Below, in pieces: positions 1-11,441 of a DNA stretch of 64,000 nt (within the stretch, counting starts at the first letter, position 1; the number at the start of each line of letters is the position of its first letter). The notes below the pieces were generated by a model that worked only from the letters and a program-made list of their open reading frames with translations, was not told the origin of the DNA and did no database searches. The DNA is from Lenzites betulinus. Lineage: Eukaryota > Basidiomycota > Agaricomycetes > Polyporales > Polyporaceae. Made by a program: the position numbers and the translations under genes. Location of the stretch: contig JABYQU010000045.1 in assembly GCA_022264855.1 (NCBI GenBank), forward strand, positions 124,001 to 188,000, written 5' to 3'.

Positions 1-1450
1 ATGGTCGAACATGGCGACCGCAAGTGGTGGTTTTGCAACAGAAAAGAGCGCCTTCCGTAGAAGGCAATGGCACTTTCCTAATCGGGGACCGGGCTTCTAT
101 ATATTATAAGATGCTCAGGTTATGACTAGGGATCGTACTCACATCAGACCATCAGATAGCTGCATAATCACGAGTTCAAGATGGCTGGGGCTGAGGAATG
201 GGGCCTGCGCCCAATCCTGTCCGTAGGCCACCAAGACTCAGAGACGCTGGGAACCTCGCGCGCGGCCACCGCCGAGGCGGTACCGGCTCCCCGATGGAGA
301 TGACAAGGAAGCACGGACGAACGCAACCGCCAATGCTAATGTACTGGTTAGCAGCCACCCATCTGCTGCAGAGACCGTCGGCGATTCACATCCGGGTGGG
401 GCATCGCAAGTCCTGGGAGCTCCAATCGTGATGAAGCTCTGAAGCCTTGTTGGGGTCGCTTGTGTCCTTGGTTCCCAGCTCGCCCCGTAGATGGCAATCC
501 GGGGGCGCAGCGTGCCACGACCGCCTCAGCTTCTCGCGGCATTTGCGCGCTGCATCCATCGCCTGCGCAATGTCGGGGCGTTGGCTCGTCCGCAAGATGC
601 TCAGCAGTGGCAACGTGGACGCTCTGACTGCAGAGACGTGTTGCGCGCCGTCCGCAGCCGTGCATTCTCCGCATCATCAGGGGCCCAGAGAAAGGAAGAC
701 ACGGCACCCTCCTGCATTCTGCGCGCCCAGCGTGATCCGCTAAGATAAGAATCAGCACTCGCAATATGAGTCGCGTGGGTGTGCCATGGCGGGTCGGAGC
801 AGCTCCCGAGAATCAAACCCAAGATGCATGTTTTCCGACATGGTCGCCGACGAGGAGCGGGAGGAGGGTCGGGAGAAGAGCCGTATGTCGCGCGACCGCG
901 GGAATGCGGTGCAGTGGTGGAGATCAAATCGCGGTGCAACGCGCAAGACGCCGAGATTTAGGTTCCTATTTGGGCGACCGTTTTCCTGCAATAGCAACCA
1001 CGACACGGGCACTGGGATCGTCGCATGCGCCCTGGGTGGCGCGGGGCCACGGGCGTCCTAGGATTGTGGTTGCGAAGCCAGCGGAATTCGAAAGCGGGAA
1101 GGCGAGTCGTGGCGGCTCTGCTCGGCACTGACTCACGCTGAGTCTGCCCACGTACTCTGCCCATGCCAGGCCCAAATGCGCGGCAGTGTGGTTGGACACT
1201 GCACCGCATGCGCACTGCGGGAGTCGGGGGCGGGGCGGTTCGCGCTGCTATCATCCTTCGCTTCCGCTGCGGGCCTGCGCCCCCAGATCGTCCGCCCGCC
1301 CCCTACTTAAGCACGATCGTCACGCCCCCTTCACACCAGGTCCCGCCCCCGAACTACAGCTCGCTCGCACCTCTCCATAGCACGCACCCCTAGCACTACC
1401 TTTACCACCACCACCACCAGCTACCACCACCACCTCTACCGTCGACCACG
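1..1450. other. Intergenic / upstream region of first DUF6699 gene
   Basis: I see no recognisable gene here. Several short open frames on both strands overlap one another, none has family motifs and none can be joined by convincing splice sites. The last ~150 nt form the probable promoter and 5' leader of the DUF6699 gene that starts at 1451. Confidence 0.5.
1397..1441. repeat. ACC-rich simple repeat in 5' leader
   Basis: Imperfect (CCA)n/(ACC)n tract ending about 10 nt before the ATG of the first DUF6699 gene. It probably lies in the 5' untranslated leader. Pyrimidine- and CA-rich leaders are common before fungal start codons. Confidence 0.6.
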
Positions 1451-2185
1451 ATGCCGGGACACCACCGCGTCCACTTCGCAGATGTCCCCTCGACTCCGTC
1501 CTCGACGTTCTCTGATGCTACGCTCGCGTCGTCCCCGGGACCGGCGACGCCCCAGAGCCTGCTGTCCACACCACTCCCCTCGAAGCACTACAACACCCCG
1601 TCGCCGTCTTACTATGCGACATTGCCCCTCCCGGGCGCTCCGGTGCAAGTACACCCTGTTCTTGCCTGCACCCCCGGCTTTGGTGCCCCCTTGACCTGGG
1701 ACCTGGCCGAGCTCGTCGAGTCCGTGCTGGTCCGGACGTCGACGGCCCTGCGCCCGCTGTCAGAGCACCTCGTCGCGGAGGCCGCGACTGTGCCGAAGCT
1801 CGCGTCCATCACCATCGTGTGCGACCGCCTCCCATGGTCGATCACCGTCGCCCCGAAGCAGGACGCGCCGTGGGCCGCCCCGTACGTGACGGTCGGCGAC
1901 GTGCTCTTCACCCTGTACCGCACGCTCCGCCTCGGGGTCACCGCCGCCGAGCTCGCCACGGTCGACCCCGCCTCCCACCAGCGCGTGCACGCAGCCTACG
2001 TCAAGCGCTGCGAGCGCGTGCAGCACCGCGACCAGCGCGCGGCCGAGATGAACAAGGGCGCGAAGCGCGTCGACTTCCTCTGCGACGCGCGCATGTTCAA
2101 GGGGCTCTCCGCCGTTCCCGAGGGGAACCCCGCGAAGGGACTCGCGCCGGGCGTCGTCTGGCGGCTGCACACTTCGCGGCCATAG
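1451..2185 (+). CDS. DUF6699 domain protein, copy a
   Basis: Single-exon gene of 244 residues. The N-terminal ~75 residues are Ser/Thr/Pro-rich and probably disordered, with VHFADVPSTPSS and later SSPGPATPQ. From about residue 80 the DUF6699 domain follows: a TWDL start, a beta-rich core, the YVTVGDVLFTLYRTLR helix segment, and a C-terminal RVDFL...FKGL motif. These features recur in the genes at 11442 (+) and 55034 (-). DUF6699 is an expanded basidiomycete family with no known biochemical function, so none is claimed. The start is the first ATG of the frame that gives the conserved N-terminal motif. Family membership is from recalled motif similarity, not a search. Confidence 0.85.
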   Translation: MPGHHRVHFADVPSTPSSTFSDATLASSPGPATPQSLLSTPLPSKHYNTPSPSYYATLPLPGAPVQVHPVLACTPGFGAPLTWDLAELVESVLVRTSTALRPLSEHLVAEAATVPKLASITIVCDRLPWSITVAPKQDAPWAAPYVTVGDVLFTLYRTLRLGVTAAELATVDPASHQRVHAAYVKRCERVQHRDQRAAEMNKGAKRVDFLCDARMFKGLSAVPEGNPAKGLAPGVVWRLHTSRP

Positions 2186-4697
2186 GCGCGTCGCGTCGCG
2201 ACCGCTGCGCCGCCATCACTGTCCCCATCGCCCGCTGTTCTCTCTGCCGCTATACCCGCATCACGCCTCCGCCGTCGCATGGACTTCGCAGCACACTTTC
2301 CCCGCTCTCGGACTGCTTTGATTCGCTGTACTCTCGCTGTACCAATACCCTCCCCTGTAAAGGATACCCCCTCGACGTCTACGACCGTAAAGATCGCGAA
2401 AACGACATATCATGAGCACTGTACACTCCCCATCTATCATTACTACCATCACGTCCTATTATGTTGTATATTTACTCACGCATTATGACAACCGCCTGAT
2501 TAATGGCATTCGTTTCGACGAACACTCCGCAGTAGCGCGCCGCCGTGAGCGAACGGGATTGCAGATCTTACGCACGCCGGACACGGCGAGCACATGCGCC
2601 TCGGACGTCTAAGTTGCACGGGCGAGTGACCCTTCCCCCATTCCCAGGGACGACCTTACTCGTCCGACTGCGTCATTCCGTGCTGGCAAGACCGGAGAGC
2701 GGATGCGGTCTCACAACATGTGGACAATCATCGATGTGCCGCATAACGACATGCACGGAGAACGCTGGAGAACGACGTCGTCGGACGTCCCGGTTTGCCA
2801 TTGGTGCCAACGCCGCCACTCGGAGTTCCTGAACGGTCCTGAGGCATATTCCGGATACTCAGACGTGCGGCCCGGCACGTACAAAGTTCCAGCATATTCT
2901 GAGGATAATGGTCATGTCATTGGGGAAACGCGGAGGTCCGAAACCAACGCGCGTATGGAACACCTGCTAGAAGACACGCGATATGTGGGTACATCTGCCA
3001 CGCCGGACTGGGACGCGCGCATCGACGGAATGCAGCAAAAGCCACAACTTCGAACGGCGACACGATCGATATCGCCAGAGCGGGGAAGGGGATGCAGACA
3101 CGGGAGCGAACGTACCGCTATGACGTCGTTCTGAGCTCCGGCCGCAGGTGTTACATGTATGCGTATGCGGCACAATGTACTTGGCTCGTGTTCGCTCAGA
3201 GCAGCCCGACGGCATGGCGGAAACGCGTCACCGCGAGCACAAATACCGATCCGCGCGCATCCCATGCCCAGCAGGACTGGCCAAAGTACCTTGAAACCGA
3301 GGAGAGCGGGCTTAATATGTCCCCGTGGTTCGCGCGTGGGGGCGAAGGTGGACGGAGAGCACGCCCCAAACGCGAACCTTGGCCTCGCGCCGAGTGTGGC
3401 TATACAGGGCAATTGGCGGCGATGCGGGGCGGAGGAAGCACGGCACGGACGAGTGCTGCATAGCGCTGAATATTGGGTTAGGCGCATAGGGTTCTACCGC
3501 GAGACAGAGGAGCGCGAGGCACATGAAGGGAGTTCTGTGTAGCTGTGCTCATTTCCCGGGGGGATCCGGGACAAGGTGTCCTAGGGCGGCACGGAGGGAA
3601 GGGGAATCGACCTTCCGCTGCCCGCGTCTTTGGGCAGGTCAGCTGGGCATGGCGTCTGCGCAGCGGGCGCAGGTGCGCGGCGTGCGCACTGAGCATACGG
3701 CATCCCGAGGCCCCACTGCTGTCCTAGGTTCCTGTTCAGATGCTCTGGGAATCAGCCTGCGGCGGGCAGTTTCCGCTAGCACCGGCTGGCGTCGAAGGGA
3801 ACAGGAAGTGCAAATATCTCGAAGGAGTAAAAAGTGCGAATACGCAGTATAGCTTGCGAGATGGCCGATCAAGGAAATTCATTCTGTTGCTCCGTTGCTG
3901 CGATGTCGAGCTTGTAAGTACTGTCGACAGAGTTCGGACTGCGCCCCATTGCTTGCCCACTTGTGCCCTAGTGTGCGGCTCGCCGTACTTTAGCAGGCCC
4001 ACTATCTTGAGTTTGGCACTAGATACTTGGCAGCTGAAACTTGCAACAAATTCGCCCCTGTACCGACACCAAATACTCCTGGGCGGTCAGACATTCCTGC
4101 TTCAGGCAGGGCGGATATTGTGAGCAACCAGTGAGCTACTCAAGCAATGTATACGCACATGGAGGAGGCTGAGCAAAGTATACATTGATCAACAAGCGCC
4201 GCTCAAGCGCCCCCGCGGAGGAGGCCCTTGAATGATTCATTGAATGATGCGCAATCATCGTGCCGGGTTGATGGACGCCCACTCCGAGCCACTTTCGCCA
4301 TGCTCGACGGACAGCCCCTCCGCTCCCTGCCTCGACAACGACGAAGCTGTTCACTCACTCGGTGCTGTGCCGTCCATCATCTCAGGACAGGTGCGGTGAG
4401 CGGACGCTCCTTTGCACTCATTTCGACTTGGGAGGCGGTTGAGGACCTGTGCTCTTCGCTAGCTTCACTTCTCGCTAGCCTATCCGCTCATATCGCGATA
4501 CACCCTCTCAGGCCCGGCCTCGCACACAGCTTTCTGGGAAGCACTTGCCTGGGCATCGTCTGGCGACCCTCAAGTACTGCTGCTTGAGTGTCCGGATGTC
4601 TCATTGCGCATAATCCTTTTCCTCAACTCCAGTGCTCTCCTGGATCTTTCCACGACCTCAGTGTGCCGAATTCCGCAGGCACGAGCATCGTGGTAGG
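2186..4697. other. Intergenic, no supported gene
   Basis: About 2.5 kb between the DUF6699 gene and the first metacaspase. Open frames of up to ~190 codons exist on both strands but overlap each other and show no family motif. A 9-nt direct repeat (TTGAATGAT, twice within 25 nt near 4227) lies ~470 nt upstream of the metacaspase start. The rest looks like ordinary promoter and terminator sequence. Confidence 0.45.
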
Positions 4698-6891
4698 ATG
4701 GTGAAGATCGGACCCCTGCGTCGCGGTTCGTCTCGCGTGGACGGGCCCGTGAAGAAGGCTCTACTCATCGGGATCAACTACGTCAACACACCTCCCCATG
4801 CCGAGTACACGCCTTTGAGTCACGCTCAAGACGACACGAAGGCATTTGCAGAGCTCCTTATCGGTATGTCCCTCATTCTGGCATATGAATGGATTTGGCT
4901 CACAATAGCAGCCAAATATGGTTATCGTCGGGAGAACATCATCATGCTGCTGGACGAAGAGGAGGGAGATTCGCATTGTGCGCCCACACGAGACAACATC
5001 GTGCGTCCCCCGAAGTTGTGGCTTGACTGCGCCTGACGGTCCCTGTGGTCTGCAGCTTCGGGAGATTCGCAAGCTGGTTCATGGTGCCCGATCTGGCGAT
5101 CGGTTCGTGTTCTATTGTGCGTCTGCTATTGTTTGTGGTTTGCGGATCGGGAAGCGCGGCACTAACCCCAGGGCCGCAGATTCCGGGCACTCGGGCCAGG
5201 TCGAGAGCCCGAACACGGAGGAGGAAGACGGGATGGACGAGTGTGCGTGGTGCCGCCGTCAATTTTGAATGGTGTCAGCTAACTTCCTTCTAGATCTCGT
5301 CCCTGTTGATTATTGGCAGCATCCGGACAGCGAAGAAACGAAGAAGCGGATGATCCTCGACGACAAGCTTCGGAAGCTGCTCGTCGACACGCTCCCCGTC
5401 GACGCGAACCTTACCGCCATCTTTGACTCATGCCATTCGGGGACGCTGCTCGACCTCGACCATTATCTGTGCAATAACGTTTATTATCCTTGGATCAGTC
5501 CCGGCTTCCGTAACCAGAAAACCCTGTGGAGACAAGTTCGTACGTCGAGTTGCTTCTTACTGTGCTCGTCGCGGTCGCTCAGCTGGTGACATACAGGTCG
5601 AAAGAATGGACAGTGTGAGTCGGCCACAGATACTGCAGGCAACAGTGTACTGAATGATACGTTTAGATATGAGCCAGGCCGGAATCAAAGTCATCACTAA
5701 GAAGCACCCTCTTTCCGCTTCTGCGGGGAGGCGAGGAAGCGACACTACTCGCAGTGCGTTCCCTTCTTCCACCATCGAGCCCAAATCTGACTCGTCGATA
5801 TTTTGCAGAGACTTCAACGTCTAGCGTACGCATCTATCAGCGCAAGCGGCTCAGCGAAGACGAGGTCCTCGTAATGGACACGTCCGTGGGGATCATCGAC
5901 ACTCACGACGGCAAGGCGCGACAATTCTCGATCCGCAGCCAGCCCGTGTCTGTGAAGCGCCGCCCCAGCTCGATGCTCTCGCAGCTGCTCGAGGGCCGTG
6001 CGACCCGCCTTGCAACTGGCGACAGTGCACGGCAGAGCACTGATACTTTGCATGAGGAGTATGACGTGCCCATGTGCTCTTCGCCCACGGACATGCGTGT
6101 GTGCGATGGCTGGTGTCAGAAGCCCGGCCACTCGACGGATGGGACCTCGCGAACACCAAACGTGGTATGTAAACATGCGGGTTTATCGTGAACGGCCCTG
6201 AACTCGTCCTAGGTATCCCTCTCGGCGTGTGGGGACTCGCAGATGACCTGGGATTCGAAGCGGCATTCGTTCACGCAGGTAAGCACTGAATGCTAGGTCT
6301 CCGTAGGAAATCTATAGCTCACTGTACCTTCCGGCGCGCAGGCACTCATCAATCTACTGAGTAAGCACATCTTACGAGTTAGAATTGTCCGTGGCCAACT
6401 TGTATCACTTAGGGCTCGAACCCCACCAACCTATCAAGAATCTTGTTCAATCTTTAACGTCCGTTTCGATTTTGCATATTCTCTCTCCCCAGTGCTGAAA
6501 CTTGCTGCGCTCAACAGGTTCCAAGTACACGACCATTCCCGTAAACTACACAACTGGAGTAAACGGCGAAGAGAGAGCTGGAAGGAACGCTCTAAGGGCG
6601 TAGCCGGTGACCACAGTTCGGTGCACACAGCCGAACCGGAAACTACCCTGGAGATGGTAAACTTCACGGAGCCCCAGGTTTGTTCCCTGAAGCATCATGG
6701 TCTGTGCTGCATCTGACCCGTTCCTCGTCCTTCAGGTTGGAAGTTTGCGAGCTTTGGTAAGTCCTCTCTTCCTTACTTGGGTGATGACGGCTAAACAGCG
6801 CTTCGCGTCTAGGCTTTGCAGGAACCATTCAACCCCTAATATAAATTATTCTCGTTCGCAATATGTTCACACTCACGCATCCACATCATAG
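4698..6891 (+). CDS. Metacaspase (type I, C14 family), copy 1
   Basis: Caspase-like cysteine protease that cleaves after Arg/Lys in characterised metacaspases. My 14-exon model closes in frame at 496 residues: 4698-4863, 4912-5000, 5056-5116, 5180-5242, 5294-5539, 5597-5614, 5667-5753, 5809-6164, 6213-6278, 6342-6360, 6413-6458, 6518-6677, 6736-6756, 6799-6891. The beta-strand KALLIGINY opens the fold. The catalytic His is in YSGHSGQ (~H109), a motif created only by joining exons 3 and 4, and the catalytic Cys is in FDSCHSG (~C173). A C-terminal SLSACGDSQ block and NFTEPQVGSL follow. There is no long Pro/Gln-rich prodomain. The last exon is the least certain. The exon pattern matches the next gene, so the two are tandem duplicates. 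Confidence 0.88.
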
Positions 6892-7757
6892 TCTCCCCTG
6901 CATCTTGGACTCTGCACCGCATCGTTTCACTAGCACCAATATAATCCACAGTTGTCTAATCCTCGCCGTTGCTCCGGAGCCTCTGTCTCCGAAACTTACT
7001 GTGGCTCGAGATTGCACTGTGTGTCCTTGCTGTTCTCGAAATGTCTTCCCGAACGGATCTGTGTGCACTCTTGTGGACTGCGAGGGACAGGCATTGCCCC
7101 TTGGTGCCACACTGATGTGTCTCTTCGCCTGTGCTCCTAGTACACCGGATACTTTAACTATAGATCAGACTTCGCTCCTAGAAGATGTCCAAGTATCGCC
7201 ACTATTTGCCCCCACTTGGAAGCTCAAGCTACGCACACGAACCCCGTGTGCTCATACCAGCCCCCCGGCTACCCCTACCTTGCAACTTCCACGCATGATG
7301 AGCTCGCTTCTGGCCTTCCCCCCGTGTGCGCCGGCTCATGACAGCATCTCTATGCTGTGCTCATAACACTGCCCGGCGCACCTTTCGGCGACACAATCTT
7401 CTGTTTAGTCCTCGTTCGATTCCCTTCCTGCTTCATGTGCACTTCCAGACGCTGATGATCTGGGCAGGTCCGTATACGGCGCATCGGTCCCCGCTAATAT
7501 CCGCTGGGAACGTGCGCTCGGGGCCTGTCAGTGGCACAGGTTTTGTTTCCCCATCGAACAAGATCGTCGAAGGAGGAAGGGGCTATGTAACTGTTGCCCA
7601 CGCGTGGACCATGCACTGCACGCTCTTAAAGCTTCACTCACGAGCATGAACTCACCATTAGGTATCCCGCCATTCCTGCAGATTGTTGGGGTGCGGCTAC
7701 ACTCCCCTCATAGTCGTGACTCTGCGCTGTCAGCGGTCCACGGGACATCGATTCGCG
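6892..7757. other. Spacer between tandem metacaspases
   Basis: Holds the 3' end of copy 1 and the promoter of copy 2. One open frame of ~167 codons (6863-7366) is Cys/Pro/Thr-rich with no family motif, and I do not call it. No remnant of a third metacaspase was seen. Confidence 0.5.
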
Positions 7758-10001
7758 ATGCCGGCGATGTCCAAGCTTCTCTCTCACCCTCCTGGGCTCG
7801 CCCGGCCCGAACAGAGGACACCCGTCAAGAGGGCACTAATTATCGGGATCAATTACCTACACGCTGCGCCGGGCAGCCAGGTGGAGAAACTGCAGGGCGC
7901 CCACAAAGACGCACGTACCTGGCGTCAGCTCCTGCTAGGTGAGTGCCGCATACAACATTGACACCGTCCACCCGTCCATGGGGGGAACTCATCTGGATGT
8001 TGCTACAGATACTTATGGCTACCGAGATGAAGACATCACCATGATGCTCGATGAACTTGCGGTTTGTCCAAGCACGAACAAGCTACCTACCAGGGATAAT
8101 ATAGTAGGAGCCGGTCTACACCTATCTTGTTATGTACACTGACGATTATTCGCATTCCTAGATATTTGAGATAGACCGGCTCGTGAAAGGCTTGCAATCG
8201 GGCGATCGTGTTGTTTTTTTCTGTGCGTATTGTATAGCTGCGCTGGGTATGAGAGTACTGACGGCGTTGATCAATCCTTCAGACTCTGGTCATTCCCTCC
8301 AGCTGGCGAGCACCAGTGTTAACGAGGATGACGGCTTCGATGAAGGTATGCCCATTTAAGGCTCGAGACTACGTCGCCTCGGAGTGAGATATTTAACACC
8401 ATATTCTGAAGCCCTCGTGCCCATGGACTCGGGCACCGACCCAGAGTCTGAACAGCCATCTAACCTGATTATCGACAATGTGAGTATCTGATATTGACTG
8501 CCTTATATTTGGCCCGATCTCATGTGTGCATCAGGATCTCCGCATTAGACTCGTGGACCCGCTCCCTGAGGGAGCATACTTGACTGCGGTGTTCGATTCC
8601 TGCCACTCGGGGACAATGCTTGACCTCGATCACTATGCATGCAACGCTGTATACTATCCGTGGCTGAACCGAGGGCTACGCCGGTCCAGATCTATCTGGC
8701 AGGGAGTTGGTAGGTCACTCGAGATTTCGTATGTGACAACTGGTGCGGCAAACTGACTTAACGCTGTGCGGTAGCACGGAAGGACGCTCAAGGTTCGGCG
8801 ATTGTCTGTGTTCGTTTACGTACATCTAACTATCGGATTAGATGCGAACAACTTCAAGCGCGATGTGAAAGTGACCAAGCTTTCGCCCAAAGAAGCTGTC
8901 AAGAGTATCCCAGGTGAGCCTCTCGATACCGGCAACCTGTTATCATGCATGGGATGACGAACCATCCTGTCGTCTCTCTCTCAGGCTCAGCAGGGACGCC
9001 TCGTGGCCGTCCCGACTTGCGCATGTACAGCCGCGAGCGCTTGTCAAAGGACAAGGTGGTCAAATTCGACGCCTCAATCGTCGAGCTGCCCCCTAGAGAC
9101 AATGAGGAGAAGCGCTTTCAGATTGCTCGTGCCTCCACGCTGCAGATAGAGCGCACGCCCACGTTTCCTGGGCTCAGTCTCAAGCTTCCGCGATGCTACT
9201 CATTTGACCAGAAATATCGCAAGCTTAAGCATCTCGCTTGCAGGGTGTGGCCGTTCAAGACGCCGAGCGAGTCTCCGGAGCGTTTGAGCAGACAATGCGA
9301 TGGCTCATGTCTCCCTCAACCTCAACCTAAGGTGCATGTAGTGAGTGGACTAGACATTTAATGTGGAGTCGCAGTCCTGACGCGGTGCTGGATTATAGTT
9401 GAGTATCTCTGCTTGCAAGGATCCTCAGCAAACCTACGAAAGCACGAAGGGGGACTCCATGACCAAGGTACGCCGTGCGACATGCGGTTTGCCTAAGCTT
9501 GAGTCTCACGACTGCTTCGACCACATGACAGAACCTTGTTGCGCTCCTGCGTAAGTGAAAGAATATACTGATTAGCCATGGCATACATTTACTATCTGGT
9601 GCTACACACGCCGCAATGCAGAGAAGGACCCTTATCCTCCTTGCCGCCAGCTCGTCCAGCTGCTCGGGTGCGTTGTCTTACATGATGTGTGCATCATGTC
9701 ATTGCTCATACCAAATAAAACCAGCCACAGCCTTCACAAGACCGCGATGCAGGTTCATCGGGCGAGTCGCAAGCAAATAGCGAAGAAGAAACGTGGTTAC
9801 AATACGAGGGTCCTTGACGGAGTCAACTTCCAGGACCCGCAGGTACGCTGTTCAGATTGGTCCATACTGCTACCTTCGGCAGCACACCGTCGCCTCGGAG
9901 TCCTGACTTTTGCATCTTATTCACTTTGTAGATTGGAAGTCAACATACCCTAGTATGTTTTTGCTCACATCTCTACATAATATATATGCTTATAGACATG
10001 A
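7758..10001 (+). CDS. Metacaspase (type I, C14 family), copy 2
   Basis: Second tandem metacaspase. My 15-exon model closes in frame at 453 residues: 7758-7938, 8009-8103, 8162-8222, 8283-8345, 8412-8479, 8535-8709, 8775-8792, 8842-8913, 8985-9340, 9399-9467, 9532-9550, 9622-9667, 9731-9842, 9932-9952, 9996-10001. Motifs: RALIIGINY; YSGHSLQ carrying the catalytic His (~H116), again formed across an exon junction; FDSCHSGTMLDLDHY with the catalytic Cys (~C179); LSISACKDPQQTYES; NFQDPQIGSQHTL. Both catalytic residues are present, so an active protease is expected. It differs from copy 1 by one extra intron in the region before the Cys box and by a tail of only one residue after the last intron. 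A second ATG three codons in is an alternative start. Confidence 0.9.
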
Positions 10002-10227
10002 GCAGACAGATGATTACACCCTCAAGTTGTAGACGGCGCCACTATTCTTCTTGTTTCATATTTGTCGGGAAGGTCAATTGCTTCCCCTGTGATACCTACA
10101 CCACGAACACTACATACCCCCAGTTGGGATTGTGATACCCACCGAAAATAATACGGCCGTTTTCTGCGAGCGTTGCAACAGTGACAGAAACCTGGATTAT
10201 ACTGTCAATTGAAGATGTGGATATCAC

Positions 10228-10262
10228 GGCCATACTACTACCACTACTATATACTACTACTT
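10228..10262. repeat. ACT/TAC simple repeat
   Basis: Short tract dominated by TACTAC units, with interruptions, in the 3' flank of metacaspase copy 2. A microsatellite with no assigned role. Confidence 0.5.
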
Positions 10263-11304
10263 ACCCATACGACCCGTACTTGTAGCTCAAATGCTCGCAA
10301 AGAGATATACCTCTACATGTGCTGGCGCTCTGTTTTCATTTCAATTGGTACACATACGATGATATAACCGTTCGTAGTATCGCAGTAGTACTACTGTCCA
10401 GCTGACAACTTCCGCCGCACAATTACTGCCGTTAGCGCCCTACCCTTCACACCGTCACGGATGAGCGCAGCACGCGGCGGCGCTTATTGTGCACGGCTAA
10501 GCGCATCACAACCGCAAGTTACCGGCCGCGGCCAACCGCTTGGACGTCCTTCCAGTTCCTTTGTCACGCTCAGCCATGGCGCGACGGCTTCTGTCAGCCA
10601 TTATGGTTCCTAGGTGGGTGCGGCCATGATGTACTCACGCAGGACAGACTTCCTTTCTCTCGCGCCAGATCCAGGCAGCGTCCTCGGAATGGAAAGCAAG
10701 CCACGCAGTTCCTGCGCAGTTTGTTCCACAGGAGTGGTTGTCATATCCCTAATATCCTGGTGAGTTTCTCTTTCAAAGTGTGGTTGTGCGGCGTTGACCT
10801 GCCCTGTGGAGGTCGCTGTCTCGGCGGAGCCAGCGACCTCTGCACTGCAGGCGACATTGCATGTGGTTGGGCTAGCTGAGGCTGTGTAACAATCAAGCCG
10901 TATGCTGAGATCTTCCAAGCGCCCATCGCCCATTCTCAGCAGCTAGCGTCGGGGCACCTCGTGTTCCGGCGCCGCCTCACAGCGTCACGGCTCCGCCCCC
11001 TGTGCGGGCTACGTGCCCTGGGTGCCAGTCGACTGTCGGCTTGTTTTGGGGGCCGCGCGCGCACTTGGCGCTGTCAAACTCGGTGCTGTGTGTCGGCACT
11101 AACGTGAGTTCAATATGTTGCCCGCCCATCGCGAGGCGGGGGCGCGAGCTGTCGTAACCGTACCCCGGCTTGTGGAATACGACCTTCCAGGAGTGACGCT
11201 TCGGTAGCTTTGGCCAGGGTGCCATATGGGCCCTGCGCTTGAGTCACGGCCTGCTTTGTTTGCGCAGCTGTGGGCCAAAGCGTACCGCGTCACAGACCCG
11301 TAAC

Positions 11305-11310
11305 TATATA
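11305..11310 (+). promoter_or_regulatory. TATA-like element of DUF6699 copy b
   Basis: TATATA about 130 nt upstream of the ATG at 11442, followed by a pyrimidine-rich stretch with many CCACCACC motifs. Position and flanks fit a core promoter. This is inference from spacing only. Confidence 0.4.
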
Positions 11311-11441
11311 ACCCTCAGTATGGAAGGTAGCCGGGCCCCAGCTTCACCCCCTCTACTTCCTCAACCACCACCACCGCTACCCTCCCCCACCTGTTACAGC
11401 AACACTCAGGGGCCCTGTCCACATCATAAACCACCTCAGCG

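Larger units (their letters stand above)
10002..11441. other. Intergenic, promoter of second DUF6699 gene
   Basis: No supported gene. It includes a TAC/ACT-rich tract near 10228-10262, a perfect 14-bp palindrome CAGTAGTACTACTG at 10383-10396, and a TATA-like element at 11305. Open frames around 10487-10933 lie on opposite strands and lack motifs. Confidence 0.5.

Noticed and set aside
6405..6425. tRNA B-box-like sequence (GGTTCGAGCC on minus)
   Set aside because: It falls in a metacaspase exon, and no A box or cloverleaf can be drawn around it.
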